Origin: Rotaria macrura
Taxonomy: Eukaryota; Rotifera; Eurotatoria; Philodinida; Philodinidae
NCBI GenBank assembly: GCA_900239685.1
Contig: OENT01000680.1
Coordinates: 1 to 64,000 of the forward strand
Length of the DNA: 64,000 nt
Direction: 5' to 3'
Positions within the stretch are counted from its first letter, which is position 1; the number at the start of each line of letters is the position of its first letter. Of this stretch, positions 24,392 to 36,766 are shown one piece after another. The notes beneath the pieces were generated by a model. That model was not told the DNA's origin, did not search any database, and was given only the letters and a program-made list of their open reading frames with translations. Both the position numbers and the translations under genes were made by a program.

Positions 24392-24792
24392 GGTTAATAT
24401 AACTTGAATGTAAAATGCAAAAAAACCCAACAATGACTATCGAAAGACAACACAATGAACGTTAATAATGAAATGTAGTTTTGACAAATGGAAAAAATCA
24501 ATGAATGAATAGCAACGAAATATTCTCTACAATGATTACATAAATAGATACAGACTCTAATGCATTTATGCACTTGGTCACATGTTCGATAGCAACTGTA
24601 ATTTTTACTGGGAAATTGGTTTTAATGATAGAAATGAAAAATAAATATTGAAAATATGAAAAATCATGAATAGATGAATTTAATTTCACGTTGATTGTAA
24701 CGATCTATGAGTTGTGATTAGAAAATAGATAATTATCTAGGGCATTACAACATCTCAATAATCGAACAAATTAGTTGTGTACTATTAGAAAA
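24392..24792. promoter_or_regulatory. Divergent promoter region, hnRNP Q/R and PLOD
   Basis: A 401-bp spacer lies between head-to-head start codons. No TATA box is clear. On the minus strand, TTTTACATTCAAG lies shortly before the hnRNP start and could act as a splice acceptor in the leader. Confidence 0.4.
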
Positions 24793-27700
24793 ATGATAGA
24801 ACACTTCATCGTTCTATTATTAGTAGGTTTTACACACCCAACGCGAGCTATTAGTAAAGGTAATAGTATTATATTGATGACTAATTAATTCAATAACTAT
24901 GAATTCTTTAATATGTAGATGATCTAATTGTTGTCTCAGTCGCTACAGATCCAACAGATGGCTATCAAAGATTTATTCGTTCATTAAGTGTCTATGGATA
25001 TCAATATGAGGTAGAGTATGAATACGAGTAATTCATTCATTAAGACTATCTTGTGTGTTCAAAGAGATTGAATGTAAGAGGAAAGATTTGTTTCCTTACG
25101 TGTGTCTATATTCATTTCAATAGGAACTCTAAAAATCAGATTTGCCAATCGATTGTCTATTTTTCAAGCATCTCCGATATGCACACTAGTCTAGATATGA
25201 CGAAATTTTTGTCTTTCAAATTTTCTGAGACGCATCACGGAAAAGTCTTTCTTTATTTCAAACTGGTCGGCAAGTTCATTCGTAGTTTAAATTGGAGAAA
25301 TCAATCGAAAATAGCCTCTGGTTTATCTGAATCATTCTTTTTATCTCGCCAGACAAATAATAAATTTCATTTTCTACCAGACATTACTCGAAAAACCGTA
25401 ACGAAGGATCATTAAGTAATAAAACTCGTGAGCATATTCTTGATTAGATAGAGCTACAAAATTATACCGTTACCTTCAATAATGAAAATTAAAAAGATTG
25501 AAATAAACCTAAGCCGAATTATTACATCTAGAATTTTGGTCGTTGAAAAAAAGAAACACAGTGTAAACAGAGTCAATTATTTTAATGAAATTTGTCCTCA
25601 AGACGCGTAAGAAGCACTTTTTTAAACTTGAGAGCTCGACAGTTTCAAAGTTTTCACATATTGTTTCAATAATCTCGATGAAATATTTTAATCCATATTT
25701 CTTTATGCCGTTATGTTGGTTTTAGTAAACTCTCTTGATTGAATTTCATGTTAACACTAAGATTTTGCTTTAGGTCTATGGACTTGGCCAACCATGGAAA
25801 GGTGGTGATATTAAATATACATCCGGTGGTGGACAAAAGATCAATATTCTTCGAGAAAATTTAGTTCGTTACAAAGATGATAAAACGAAAATAATTCTTT
25901 TTTCTGATGCATATGATGTTATTTTCACACAATCACCTGAATATTTACTTGAAAAATTCGAAAGTTTCAAACCAGCACGAGTTATTTTTGGTGCAGAAGA
26001 TTTTTGTTGGCCAGATCAAAATTTACAAGTAAAATTCCATGTTAAATGATTGACGTAATTATTTCATGATGATATTTTCTTTGTTTTAGTACGATTATCC
26101 GTTAGTTGATAGTAATGAAAAACGTTTTTTGAATTCAGGAGGTTTTATGGGTTATGCATCGGATATCTATGAAATGATCTCAAGTAAAGAAAAAATTGCT
26201 GATGATGAAGATGATCAGTTATTCTATACGAAAATTTTTCTCGATGAAACTACACGAGTAAAGCAATGATTCAATGAAGAATATCGGTCTACTTTTTTTG
26301 CAATTTCTATTTAGACAAAATGGGCTATCGTACTTGATACAAGAGCACAAATATTCATGAATTTAAATGGAGCTACTGATGAAATCGAGCTGTCAGTTAC
26401 TGCTGATGAAACTTACGTGTATAACTCATGGACACAATCAACACCGATTGTTCTGCATGGGAATGGACCGTCTAAAGTAGAGTGCTATTAATTACGAGAA
26501 ATGTTTGTTTTAATAAAATCAAGTTTGTCTCTTATAGAAAACTTTGAATTATATAAGTAATTATATTGCTCGTGTATGGTCACCAACGTCCGGATGTTTA
26601 CAATGTAAAGAAAACGTTATTGATTTAAGTCAAATTGAAGATGTTAGAAAAAATTTTTAATTCTATTCTTTTTGACACTTCAATACTCTTTCTTTTCTTC
26701 TAAAAATCTACTTAGAATCAACAATGGCCGATGGTTTATATTGCTTTATTTATCGAATATCCAACACCGTTTCTTCGTGAATATTTTGAAAAAATTTTGG
26801 CTCTTTCTTATCCCAAGCAACGTTTAGCTATATTTATTCATAATCAAGTAAGTAGTAAATCAAAAGTAGTAACGAACTTTTCCTACGAGAAATATGTGAA
26901 ATAAGAGTTTGATATTATTTCTCGATACTGTCTTTTATGAAAATGAGAACGTTGATGTCTATGAATCGTGTTTTATTCAGTGTGAGAGCAGAGTATAATC
27001 TATTACTAATGAAACGATTTGATACATAGGGCAAAATTCAGATATTTGCATTAAGACGAAAAGAAAAATTTATCAAATTAGATCGCTTCCAAGAAAAGAA
27101 AAATATCGTAGAAGTCTAACGATCTAAGCATGACATTCAATGAAATAATGTTTATTAGATTGAAATTTTAACTGTCTAAGACGAATATATACAAGTATAC
27201 TTTTAAAATGTTTGGATTGGCTATCAATTAGTCATGTTCTAACTGAATTTTCATTGAAATTCTAGCTCTTATTGTATTACATTATTGTTTTCTTTTAGGT
27301 TGAATATCATAAAAATTTAACAGAAAAATACATGAGTAAATTTAAAGAAAATGAATATAAATTCGTTAAATATTTCAATTATGATGATGATATGACTGAA
27401 GGTGAAGCTCGTCAACAAGCCATGTATGTTCTAAATACTTAGTTATAAAAGTAAATATGATCCCAAGTAAATTCTATTACTTAATTTTTTAGTGCCGAAT
27501 GTCAAGAAGATAAATGTGATTATTTATTTGTCATGGACTCCGTAGTTCATCTTGATAATCCAGATACATTAGTTAAATTAATTACACTTAATCGAACGAT
27601 TGTTTCACCCATGCTCTTAAGACCGGGAAAAACGTGGAGTAATTTTTGGGGAGATTATACAGAAGAAGGATATTATAAACGATCATCAGATTACATGGAT

Positions 27701-29420
27701 ATTATAAATTACAATAAAACGTACTTGTTTCATTCTATAAACATGATTGATATTCTTCAATTGATATTTTTCTATTTCAGAGGTTTATTCAACGTTCCAT
27801 TCGTGTCTAATTGTTATTTAATAAATGGAACATTGTTGAAAAGTTTTACACCACAATATATTGATTCGAGCACTGATGCAGATGTGAAATTCTGTCAATC
27901 ATTGAGAGATACAGTACGTAATGACTTTTGTTTATTTATCGGCATTTTTTCTTTCAAGTAGATATTTAAAACACTTAAAGATATCAGACGTCAGAGTTAG
28001 GTGTTGTTGAAAAGTTCATTTCAACGAGATATTTTTGTCTTACTTCTAGAGAATGAAGAACATATGAAAGAAGTATGCACTCCTGAAGTCTCCCACTCTC
28101 CCATTTACAAAGTTACGTGTGATATCTAATGCTTTTATCTCGGAATCAATCGATTTTTTGGAAATTTTCTTTTGACTAGTTTTGACCTGCATCATAATAA
28201 ATTGAGAATTTTTTACATTGAGTTGAGTTCGATTAGGTTTTTGTCACTGCTCTGATGTCGAACGCTTTTCGTACACCTACGACTCTAATCAATCTGCAGA
28301 AATACGGAGCAATGTTCTGTATGAAGATCTTTAGATTATAAATGAATTAAATGATCTTATTCATTTTTCTTTTTTTTTAAATAATCATAGGGATATTTTT
28401 TCTATCTTCACAATGAAATTGATTATGGACATTTAATCGATCCAGATAATTTTAATACATCATTAATTTTACCTGAACTTTATGAAACTTTTACTAATTT
28501 TAAAGTAAGCCGACATATAATTGGGATTCGAATTTTCACTGTATTATTCTATCTTTCCTAGGATTGGAAAAGTCGTTATATTCATCAAGATTACTATAAT
28601 TACATTGCGGCAAATGCAACATTTCAACAAGTAAATAATGAAGGAAATTATTATTTCCATTGTCTTTATCTTTGTTTTCTATCGTTTTAAGCCGTGTCCA
28701 GATGTATTTTGGTTTCCCATAGTAACTCGTGAATTTACACAAGATCTTGTTTATCTCGTTGAAACATTCAATAAATGGTCTGGATCATCTCATAGTGTAA
28801 AATTTCAAAAAAAAATCACATTTAACAAAACATTGATATTTGATTTATTTTTGAAGGATCGTCGTTTAGCAGGTGGTTATGAAAATGTTCCTACTGATGA
28901 TATTCATATGACACAAGTAGGTTTCGATGATCATTGGTTATTCTTTCTACAAGAATTCATACAACCAATACAACAAAAACTTTATACAGGATATTTTAGT
29001 GATGTACGTTCATTTCGAGTATTTCTTCATTTATGTTTTTCAGAAGATAGATTTTCTCTTTTGCTCTTATTCACATAGCCTCCGAAAGCCTTACTTAATT
29101 TTGTTGTTCGATATATGCCTGAATATCAAAATAAACTTCGACCACACCATGATGCATCGACATATACGATTAATATAGCATTGAATGATGTCGGCATAGA
29201 TTATGAAGTAAGAAAGGAAAATAATTTCGAGAAAAAAAATATATCATTATCATATCTTTCAAAGGGTGGTGGTTGTCGATTTCTTCGTTACAATTGTACA
29301 GTAGCAGCTACACGTCGTGGCTGGTCATTGATACATCCTGGACGTTTAACTCATTTACATGAAGGTTTACCTGTATTAAAAGGAAAAAGATATATTATGG
29401 TATCATTTGTTGATCCATAA
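24793..29420 (+). CDS. PLOD: Procollagen-lysine 5-dioxygenase (lysyl hydroxylase)
   Basis: Sixteen exons: 24793-24859, 24919-25010, 25774-26028, 26090-26257, 26315-26476, 26538-26642, 26716-26847, 27299-27423, 27493-27720, 27781-27913, 28391-28504, 28562-28630, 28692-28796, 28857-29003, 29079-29207, 29265-29420. The product has 728 aa; human PLOD1 has 727. A signal peptide (about residues 1-20) sends it to the ER. The N-terminal glycosyltransferase-like module has TSGGGQKI and SDAYDVIF. The middle and C-terminal parts follow PLOD closely ([27 protein letters not shown]). The iron ligands H657 and D659 (HHDAST) and H709 (LHEG), and the 2-oxoglutarate arginine R719 ([10 protein letters not shown]), are all present, so the hydroxylase should be active. 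It hydroxylates lysines in collagen X-Lys-Gly repeats, using Fe2+, 2-oxoglutarate and ascorbate. Glycosyltransferase activity is known for PLOD3 and cannot be judged here. Confidence 0.95.
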
Positions 29421-29810
29421 AGGAATACAAGGAACAAGTATTATTTAGTCGTTTTTATAATTATCATGTGTGCTGCTTTTGCAGTTTTCGAATTGTTTTC
29501 TTTTTCAAAAGTTGTATCTTTTGGTGCTATATCTACTCATTTTTTATGAAATCGTTTTGTTTCTTTCGTATTTTATACTAGTCGACTTAGAAGTCATTTT
29601 TATTAATTTGTTTTTGTTTTTGATTGCATTTATTATCTAAATGAACAACTTTTCAAATCTCATTGTTTTCGTGTGAAGTGTGTGTTGACGTTTTGTTTAA
29701 AATCATTATTTCAAAGAAAGAAATTCCAATCTGCATTGTTTTTCATATTTAAAATACATAAAACAATGTAAGTTTGTTGATCTATTTGTTTTTTTCCTAG
29801 AAATATCTCT
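29421..29810 (+). promoter_or_regulatory. PLOD 3' UTR and parvin leader
   Basis: 390 bp lie between two genes on the same strand. A strong pyrimidine tract and acceptor, tttttttcctag, ends at 29800, ten bases before the parvin ATG. The only nearby GTAAGT (29768) would leave a 33-nt intron. The acceptor could therefore serve a more distant leader exon or trans-splicing of a spliced leader. Confidence 0.4.
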
Positions 29811-31463
29811 ATGTCGACTACAATCGAAAATTCATCATTTCTCTCTAATACTTTAAAACGTCGTCAACAAAAACGACAAGAAGCTACGAAAATTCTTCAG
29901 GAAGGCATTTCATCTCTTCATCTTTCATCAGTATCCAATGATCAACAACAAACAAGTGAAGGAGGTGTTTATCCACTTGTTAATATTGATCCTGAGTCAT
30001 ATTTTCTCGACGAAGGTGAAGAACGTTCAATGCTCGAACCTAATTCATATAACAATTCGAATTTCACACAAACCATGAATATTTTATTAAAATGGCTTAA
30101 TACTAGTTTAAATAAAGATTCAATTATAATTCGATCGTTAGAAGATGATCTTTATGATGGTTATGTACTTGGAAAACTTATTGAACATTATCAACCGAAT
30201 GCTCGTTTACTTGTTCATGATATACCATTGTCAGAAGAATCTAAAAAGAAAACACTTGAACGTGTACTTAATTATCTTAGCACATATTTTAATCAACAGA
30301 ATCAACCCGTTGAATGGACATCTGAAAAAATATATAATCGAGATTTAATTGCTATTTTACATCTACTTTTAACATTAATGAAATATTTTAATATAGAAGC
30401 ACGTTATGATTTACCGAAAACTTTAATCTTAAAAGTTATTGTCGTCAAAAAAAACAATGGCTTATTACAAACAAGAATTATTAATGAATGTTTTATTGAT
30501 GATCATGAAACAGAATTGACAGTTGTAAGTAAACTAGTGTTCTGTTACGAATTTTTCGAATAGTACAACGTATCTTTCTCGACTTTGTTGGAAAATTTTC
30601 ACTTATTCATGATATAAAATTAGTAATTGTCGTTCATCCAATTGAATGTTTGAAACGATGTTAATATTGTTTATAGTGATTGTTTTTGAAGAAAGAAAAA
30701 CGTATCAGTGAATGTGCAGATTATTAGAAGAGATTTGTTGTTTCAGTCGAATATCTATGCAAGTTATTATTCGTCAAAATCGTTATCTATTGTATAAAAC
30801 CCTTATTCTATTGATATATGTAAATTATAATTCAATATTCTTTTGTTTGTTATGTTGAATAAATTTTTGTAACAGGTTGAATACTTATCTAATTCATATT
30901 TTTTGATACTGCGTAGGAAACATCGAAGAAACAAGGTGATCTTATTGATACTATATTCGATATGGCGCCTGATAAATTGGCTAATGTTGAAAAGATACTA
31001 TTAAATTTTATAAATAATCACTTGAGTAGTTATCATATACATATAAAACAAATCGATATAAAATATTTTCAAGATGGATTAAACTTACTGTATTTAATTT
31101 CTCATCTTGAAAATTATTTTATTATACTTAGTAAATTTAATCATAAGAAACCGTTAACACGTGAACAATCATATGCTAATATTCAATTGGCTTTTCAACT
31201 TATGAATCAAGGTAAGAATTATTTGTGAGCGAAGTTTTTCAATTCTTTCATGTCCTAAATAATAACATTTTATTTTTAATCTAGCGGGAATTGATATTGA
31301 ACAATATTGTCGAATTAATGATCTTCTGGCAGGTGGTCAAAGAACATTGTATCGACTTCTTCTTCAATTATATTTAAGATATAATAAAGATTCAAGTAAC
31401 TTATTACAATCAATTCCGTTTATGCAACCTGTTCATATTGATATTGATAGTCCATTTCTATGA
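29811..31463 (+). CDS. PARVA: Parvin (actopaxin), focal adhesion protein
   Basis: Three exons: 29811-30524, 30917-31211, 31285-31463; 395 aa, against 372 for human alpha-parvin. Residues about 80-205 are the first CH domain (ILLKWLNTSL, LEDDLYDGYVLGKLIEHY, RDLIAILHLLLTLM). Residues about 240-390 are the second CH domain (DTIFDMAPDKLANVEKILLN, FQDGLNLLYLISHLENYFI, ANIQLAFQLMNQ). The N-terminal 80 residues are disordered with a basic start (LKRRQQKRQ). Parvins bind ILK and paxillin through CH2 and connect integrin adhesions to F-actin in the ILK-PINCH-parvin complex. The first CH domain has a long open stretch uninterrupted by introns. The C-terminus extends about 20 residues past the usual end with FMQPVHIDIDSPFL. 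The paralogue (alpha, beta, gamma) is not assignable; invertebrates usually have one. Confidence 0.9.
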
Positions 31464-33165
31464 ACGTTTATGTTCCAATGATCTCAAACAAATACTTATG
31501 AAAACTGAATTTGTCTCTTTTTATATTTCTAGTCTTCATGTCTTTTTGAGATTGACTTTTTTTTCTAAATACTGTTGTCAGATTTTGGTTTTGCTTAATT
31601 ATTAATATCTCAATGTTTACTCGTTGTTCTTTGTTTTTTTTTTGGATACTTTTACTGATGAATGATCATCATGATTTAGATAATAAATATAATTTTTCAT
31701 TAGTCGTAATAATTGCGTGATTTAAATTCTATTTCTTGCATTGAAATAATAAATTGATATTTCATGATAAAACTATAGAATTACGATTGATTAGAAGTCA
31801 TTTTTTGAGAATTTGATTTGCAAGTCTGATTGATGAAATTGTTCTATGTGGTTCAGGTTTACAGGGATATGTACGAGACGATGAATACGAAATCTTCTTT
31901 GTTGTGAAAGAGAAATAGTTCATAGATGGGTTAGAGAATTATTCCAATAGATTTGAACGTTTTGCTGTCATACACCATCGAGCAAATATAGATTGTTATC
32001 AGTCTCTATCATGAGAACTAACTACATGATCGGAATCTATGAGAAAAATAAACAGCTGTAATTTAGTTTGATAAAATTTTCGAGAAATCTATATGTCAAA
32101 CAGTTCTTCGTATTTTACAATCGTCGTACTGTTGAGTGATACTATATATATAATTAAATCTTTTTACACTATTGATCTCATGTAAATTAAAAAGACTAAT
32201 CCAAAGATGTTCAATCACGCAAAGAAAGAATATATGTCAACACAGCCAGGTTTATTTTGTTGAAGTACATACTGAGAGAAGTATTCTGGTTATTCTTATT
32301 TCTTAATAATCACTAGATTAGATAATCTTCTATTTCTGATCCTATTTTCTGCCACTACCTGTTCATTTATTTTATCATGATATACGCTGAAGTTAAAGCT
32401 TTAAATTATATGAAAATGTAATTAAGCGTATGATTACAATGAAAAAATATACTTCCTGAACGATCTGTGTAGTTTCTACAGGAAATTTTAAACTAGCTAT
32501 CACTTACTATACTTCAATTCTTAGATTTTAATATTTAAGAGAAAATATTTAACAATCATGCATGTTAAAATATGGAAATATTGTACACTATAATAGTATT
32601 GTAGTTATTCAAACTAGGAGTTATAGCTACTAGTTCTAACTCTGCTATGGCATTGATAATTTAATCAAAGGAATGACATTCGAAGAGTTTGTTCCTTTCA
32701 ATACTTTATCCATATCTATATTTATTTATTTTTCTTTGCAACAGGTAATCATGAATAATAACATAGATATTCACCGGTTTCTAATTCGGTTAGTAAGTAA
32801 ACGCACAAGTCAGCTTTGATGAAGACTCATGCAGTCTTCTCTTTCATTTTGAATTTATAACATCAAAATAAACCGAGAGAATGTCGGAATTCACCGGGTC
32901 TCGCTATAGCACAGGTCTATGATTATTGTATCTTTAAAATAGTTGACATCTTATCAGCAAAATATTTTATCATATTTAAAAGAGCAAGTCATTATTTAAA
33001 ATATATGTCATCAACAATGCTGCCGATTTTCTATCTGAATAGAAAGAATGAACACGAACCTCTATCAGCAATGTACAATAATTTTAAGACACACCAATTA
33101 TAACTATCCTATTATTTTAATGTTCATTATCAATAGAAAAAAAAACAAAAATATCAATAACTATT
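31464..33165. other. Convergent intergenic region, parvin / REC114
   Basis: 1.7 kb between two gene 3' ends. An AATAAA at 31682-31687 fits parvin polyadenylation. No coding potential, repeats or RNA genes were recognised. Confidence 0.5.
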
Positions 33166-33899
33166 TTAATTGTTTTTCATAGTGTCAAGTATAGATGCAA
33201 CATTAGCAACGAAATCAGGAAATGTTTCATCACATAAATATTTTTCTAATAAATCATTGGTTTGATTAAAATCAAAAGATACCTCTTGATTATAATATGT
33301 AGATAATTTCATTGAAGAATTATCACCCATCAATACTTTGATCATATCAGTCATTGATACAAATGAATTCGGTTTTTCAATAGAATTTGTTGTTGATGAC
33401 AATGATATTGAATCGTAATGTGGAATATTAATTGAACGTGAAATTAATCTTATGCATTCATCGCAATTTTCATGACCTGTATGATTAGCTGTTGAAGCAA
33501 ATTTTATTAAAAATTTCCGTTGTATATTTTCATTTGGAATAAGATAACTTATTAAAAGACAATCACCAGTATAAGTTGCAAATATTGAAGATGAATCAAG
33601 AGTTAGTAAATCGACACATTCAATTTTTTCTGTTCCATCTCGAACGATATATAATTGTTGAGCACTTGTTAATTGTAAATAAAGAGGTCCTTCCGAACAA
33701 TCAATTGTTTGACGTTGTGGTCTACACAAAAATTTGCATAAATATAGTAGATTGCTAATCAGAATACAAACTGTTGTTTAAGTTGTTGTTGTTCATTTGA
33801 TGATGCTGAATTTGGAGTTGACAATGGAGATTGATGATTAATTTCTACAGCATAACGTAATAAAGCCCATGTTTTCGTTAATGAATATTGAGAAGTCAT
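33166..33899 (-). CDS. REC114: REC114-like meiotic recombination protein
   Basis: Two exons, 33772-33899 and 33166-33721, with a 50-nt intron; 227 aa, close to vertebrate REC114 length (about 260). Residues 1-43 include WALLRYAVEI, like the WPLRRYARFL start of mammalian REC114. The body has the pleckstrin-like strands of the family: GPLYLQLTSAQQLYIVRDG, then GDCLLISYLIP, QRKFLIKF and ECIRLISRSI, parallel to the DCLLFGT..MFRVQF..CVQKLAQYV block. The C-terminus, LLEKYLCDETFPDFVANVAS, matches the C-terminal helices (LRLCLLDQNFPAFVEEVE) that contact MEI4. REC114 with MEI4 and IHO1/Mer2 forms condensates on meiotic chromosome axes and activates SPO11 for double-strand breaks. The gene appears intact. 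The call rests on remembered family patterns and the family diverges fast, but both conserved ends agree. Confidence 0.7.
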
Positions 33900-35860
33900 C
33901 TAGAATAGAAAGTTATTTGTAGTGAATAATGATAATTATAAGATCGATATTAGAATTATTGGTGCCTTTGACATTAGTGAAAAGTTACACGTGAGGAAAT
34001 GTTGATTTTTATTAAAATAAGTAAAAATAGAAGGTTTCCCTTTTTTCTATGTCCAAAAAAACGTTTTTCTCGAATTTCATCTGATACATCTTAATTCACA
34101 TTGAAACATCTAATTCGCATGATGTAATCGAGAATATTTTTTAAATAAATCGAATGAATTCAAGTCTGATCTATTTCGAATATATGAACTCAAAGAACTT
34201 GAATGGGAATATCCTTGTTCGTCTATGGCGTACACTACACATTTGAACAATCGACAATTTGAGTAATAATGTGTTTTTAAATTTCTTTCTAAATAAGATA
34301 TATCATGATTCAGATTATTTCCTTATAGATCAATTGGTTGATTGGATCGATCAAACGATTTCAAAATGAAAAAAAAACATTTCAAGTTAAGAATTAAAAT
34401 TACATGATACACAGAAACTGATTTGGTAGATAAAAGTGTTTCTACATCGTAATGCTCGTGACGATTAACTTGATTGATTTACAACACAATGTTCTTATAC
34501 TAACTATTCAATTTCATTACACACCAATACAATACTCTATCGTGTGTAAAACACACCAAATTTATCTAACCAATTCTATTGTACAATAATAAAGATCTCA
34601 ATCTAAAAAATTTCGACAATCAACATTCTTTTGGGCAATGTCTTCGGATCTTTATTTTTGATTCTTGAATCTGTAAGAGATAGTTAGCTGTACGTTGAAG
34701 TTTTCACACTGTCTAAATCTATACTGGTTGGCCATGAAAATGTTGAAAAACTAATATTGACTTCAGAAAAAAAGAATTGGTTAATGTTTGAGAGAGTTGT
34801 ACATAGTAAACAATGTGTGTTTTATTATATGAGTTAGTATTGACATTCTAGCCGTAATCAAATATAGATAATGCAAAACAAATCAATAAATTGTCACATT
34901 TTGCACTTAACAACTGTAAAGGATAAATCATCTCAACATTCCATAGCCTTTATAGGACTGCCATAATATCATTTACTAAGATTATCTATATGAAATTGAA
35001 TAGCAATCGTTCTAGTTTGTTTTAGTCTAGCCTTTAAAATTTGTCGTAAACTAAACACGCACATGATGAAAACACACGATTTTCTTTCTCCTTTTAGAGA
35101 TATTATCAATGACAAATTCATAAATGAAATGCCTGGAGATTTTGCTTGAATTACATCAGTTGAAGATGGAATACTTTCAGCCATGACAATAGAATTTGAC
35201 TCATACAATAGTTCTTTCGTCAACTCTTTTATTTAATTTACATCAAGTATTATTCATCAGCATTACTACAGGTTAAAATTTTATACTAGTAGAACTATAA
35301 GAAAAGTAACGATGAACTATAACTAATTCGGGTCACCAATTACTCGACGCATAATTGATATTGCGGCATTTTTCCAGCACACTTCTGAATTCTCTCTATT
35401 CCAGAAGTCCCATGTGAATAAATGCGAACCATTCTATCTTTTTATGTTCGAAGAAAAGCATCAACAAACATATTAAATAACATATCCTTGAATTTAGAAA
35501 GGAATTAAAAGTCACGATATATGATTAAAAAAATATTTATTCTTCAAGTTTTATACGTGTTTTTATCATATGTAATGCGTAGATAAAAAAATATGACTAG
35601 TGAGAAAATCCTCTAAGTTGTAATGATAGTCTTTATAAGTAGAAAGAAGAAAAGGAAAGAAGAGTTTTGAATAATTGCAATTTTAAGGTGACATAACATA
35701 CAAACGGTACAAGATAAAGAAAAAGACAGGTTTAAATTATGCATTCTATTTTTTCAACACTCGTCATAGGGAAACGAGCAAAAGGTTGTTAAAATCTGAC
35801 TATGTATAGCAATATATACAAATGTATATTTTATAGGTTTTTAAAAAATAAACTAGAGTA
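33900..35860. other. Intergenic, REC114 upstream and kinase 3' side
   Basis: About 2 kb without a supported gene. One minus-strand open stretch (35184 back to 34969, 71 codons from ATG) has a mixed composition but no recognised motif, and is not called. Confidence 0.45.
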
Positions 35861-36766
35861 TCAATGTGGTCGGGATCTTGCATTATGTTCGATTGATTGT
35901 TGACTTTCACGTTTGCCAGGTTTATTCTTGAGAAAATCTCTAATATGTTGTATAATAAGATCCACAGCAACATGATTATCAGCGCCACGTGGTATAATAA
36001 CATCGGCATATTTTTTTGTTGGTAAACAAAAATCTTCGAATGATGGTTTAACATGATTTGTGTAACCAATTAAAATATGTTCTAAAGTTCTTCCAAGTTG
36101 TTTCATATCACGTAAAACACGACGTGCTAAACGTGTATCGGCATCTGTATCAACAAATAATTTCATTTGAAATAAATTCTATGAAAACAAAAATGAAAAT
36201 ATCAATTATTAAGAAATTATTTAAAACAAAAAACATTCATCATACTCGAATCTCAGGAAAATAAAAAACAAGTATTCCTTCTAGTATGATTACTGGTACA
36301 GGTTTGATCGTATCAAACACTCCTTCCATATGTTCATATTTACCAGGATCATAACGAGCTATCTAGGATTAGAAGAAATACAAACAATTCATTTTTATTC
36401 TACATTTGTTTCTTAACTTACTTTTACTGTTCTCCCGTTGAGTAAAGCATCGAGAGTATTAAAAAGAAGCTTTTCATCGAATGCACTTGGATGATCAAGA
36501 TTATAATTTCCACGTAAAGCCATTTCACGTTGTTCGGCTGTTTTAGGCTTATAGAAATTTTCCATAGCAATGACAGTCACACAATTGGCTTGCTCAGCAT
36601 CACCTTTTGGTTGTAGTGCATCAACAATTTTTTGACATACTGTTGACTTACCTACAAAATATCAAATTTTCTATAGAACTAATTGTAAAATCTACTGCAT
36701 CTATCTACCAGAGCATGGCCCTCCTGAAACACCAATAAAAAAAGGTCTCACCGATGTCGTAGGCAT
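35861..36766 (-). CDS. UCK2: Uridine-cytidine kinase
   Basis: Four exons: 36709-36766, 36422-36651, 36246-36362, 35861-36178; 240 aa, compared with 261 in human UCK2. The P-loop is GGPCSGKST (residues 15-23). Other family blocks are [48 protein letters not shown] and [19 protein letters not shown]. The enzyme phosphorylates uridine and cytidine with ATP or GTP in the pyrimidine salvage pathway, in the cytosol. One oddity: where human UCK2 has the catalytic Asp in SQDSFY, this protein reads AMENFY, so the base is Glu. The loop after the uridine-binding Tyr ([12 protein letters not shown]) also differs from the vertebrate YDFVSHS. Arginines of the triphosphate site ([14 protein letters not shown]) are kept. 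It could be a divergent UCK rather than a strict UCK2 orthologue. Confidence 0.85.

Noticed and set aside
34969..35223. Minus-strand ORF downstream of the uridine-cytidine kinase
   Set aside because: The composition is borderline, but there is no recognisable motif, no clear leader and no neighbouring exon; too weak to call.
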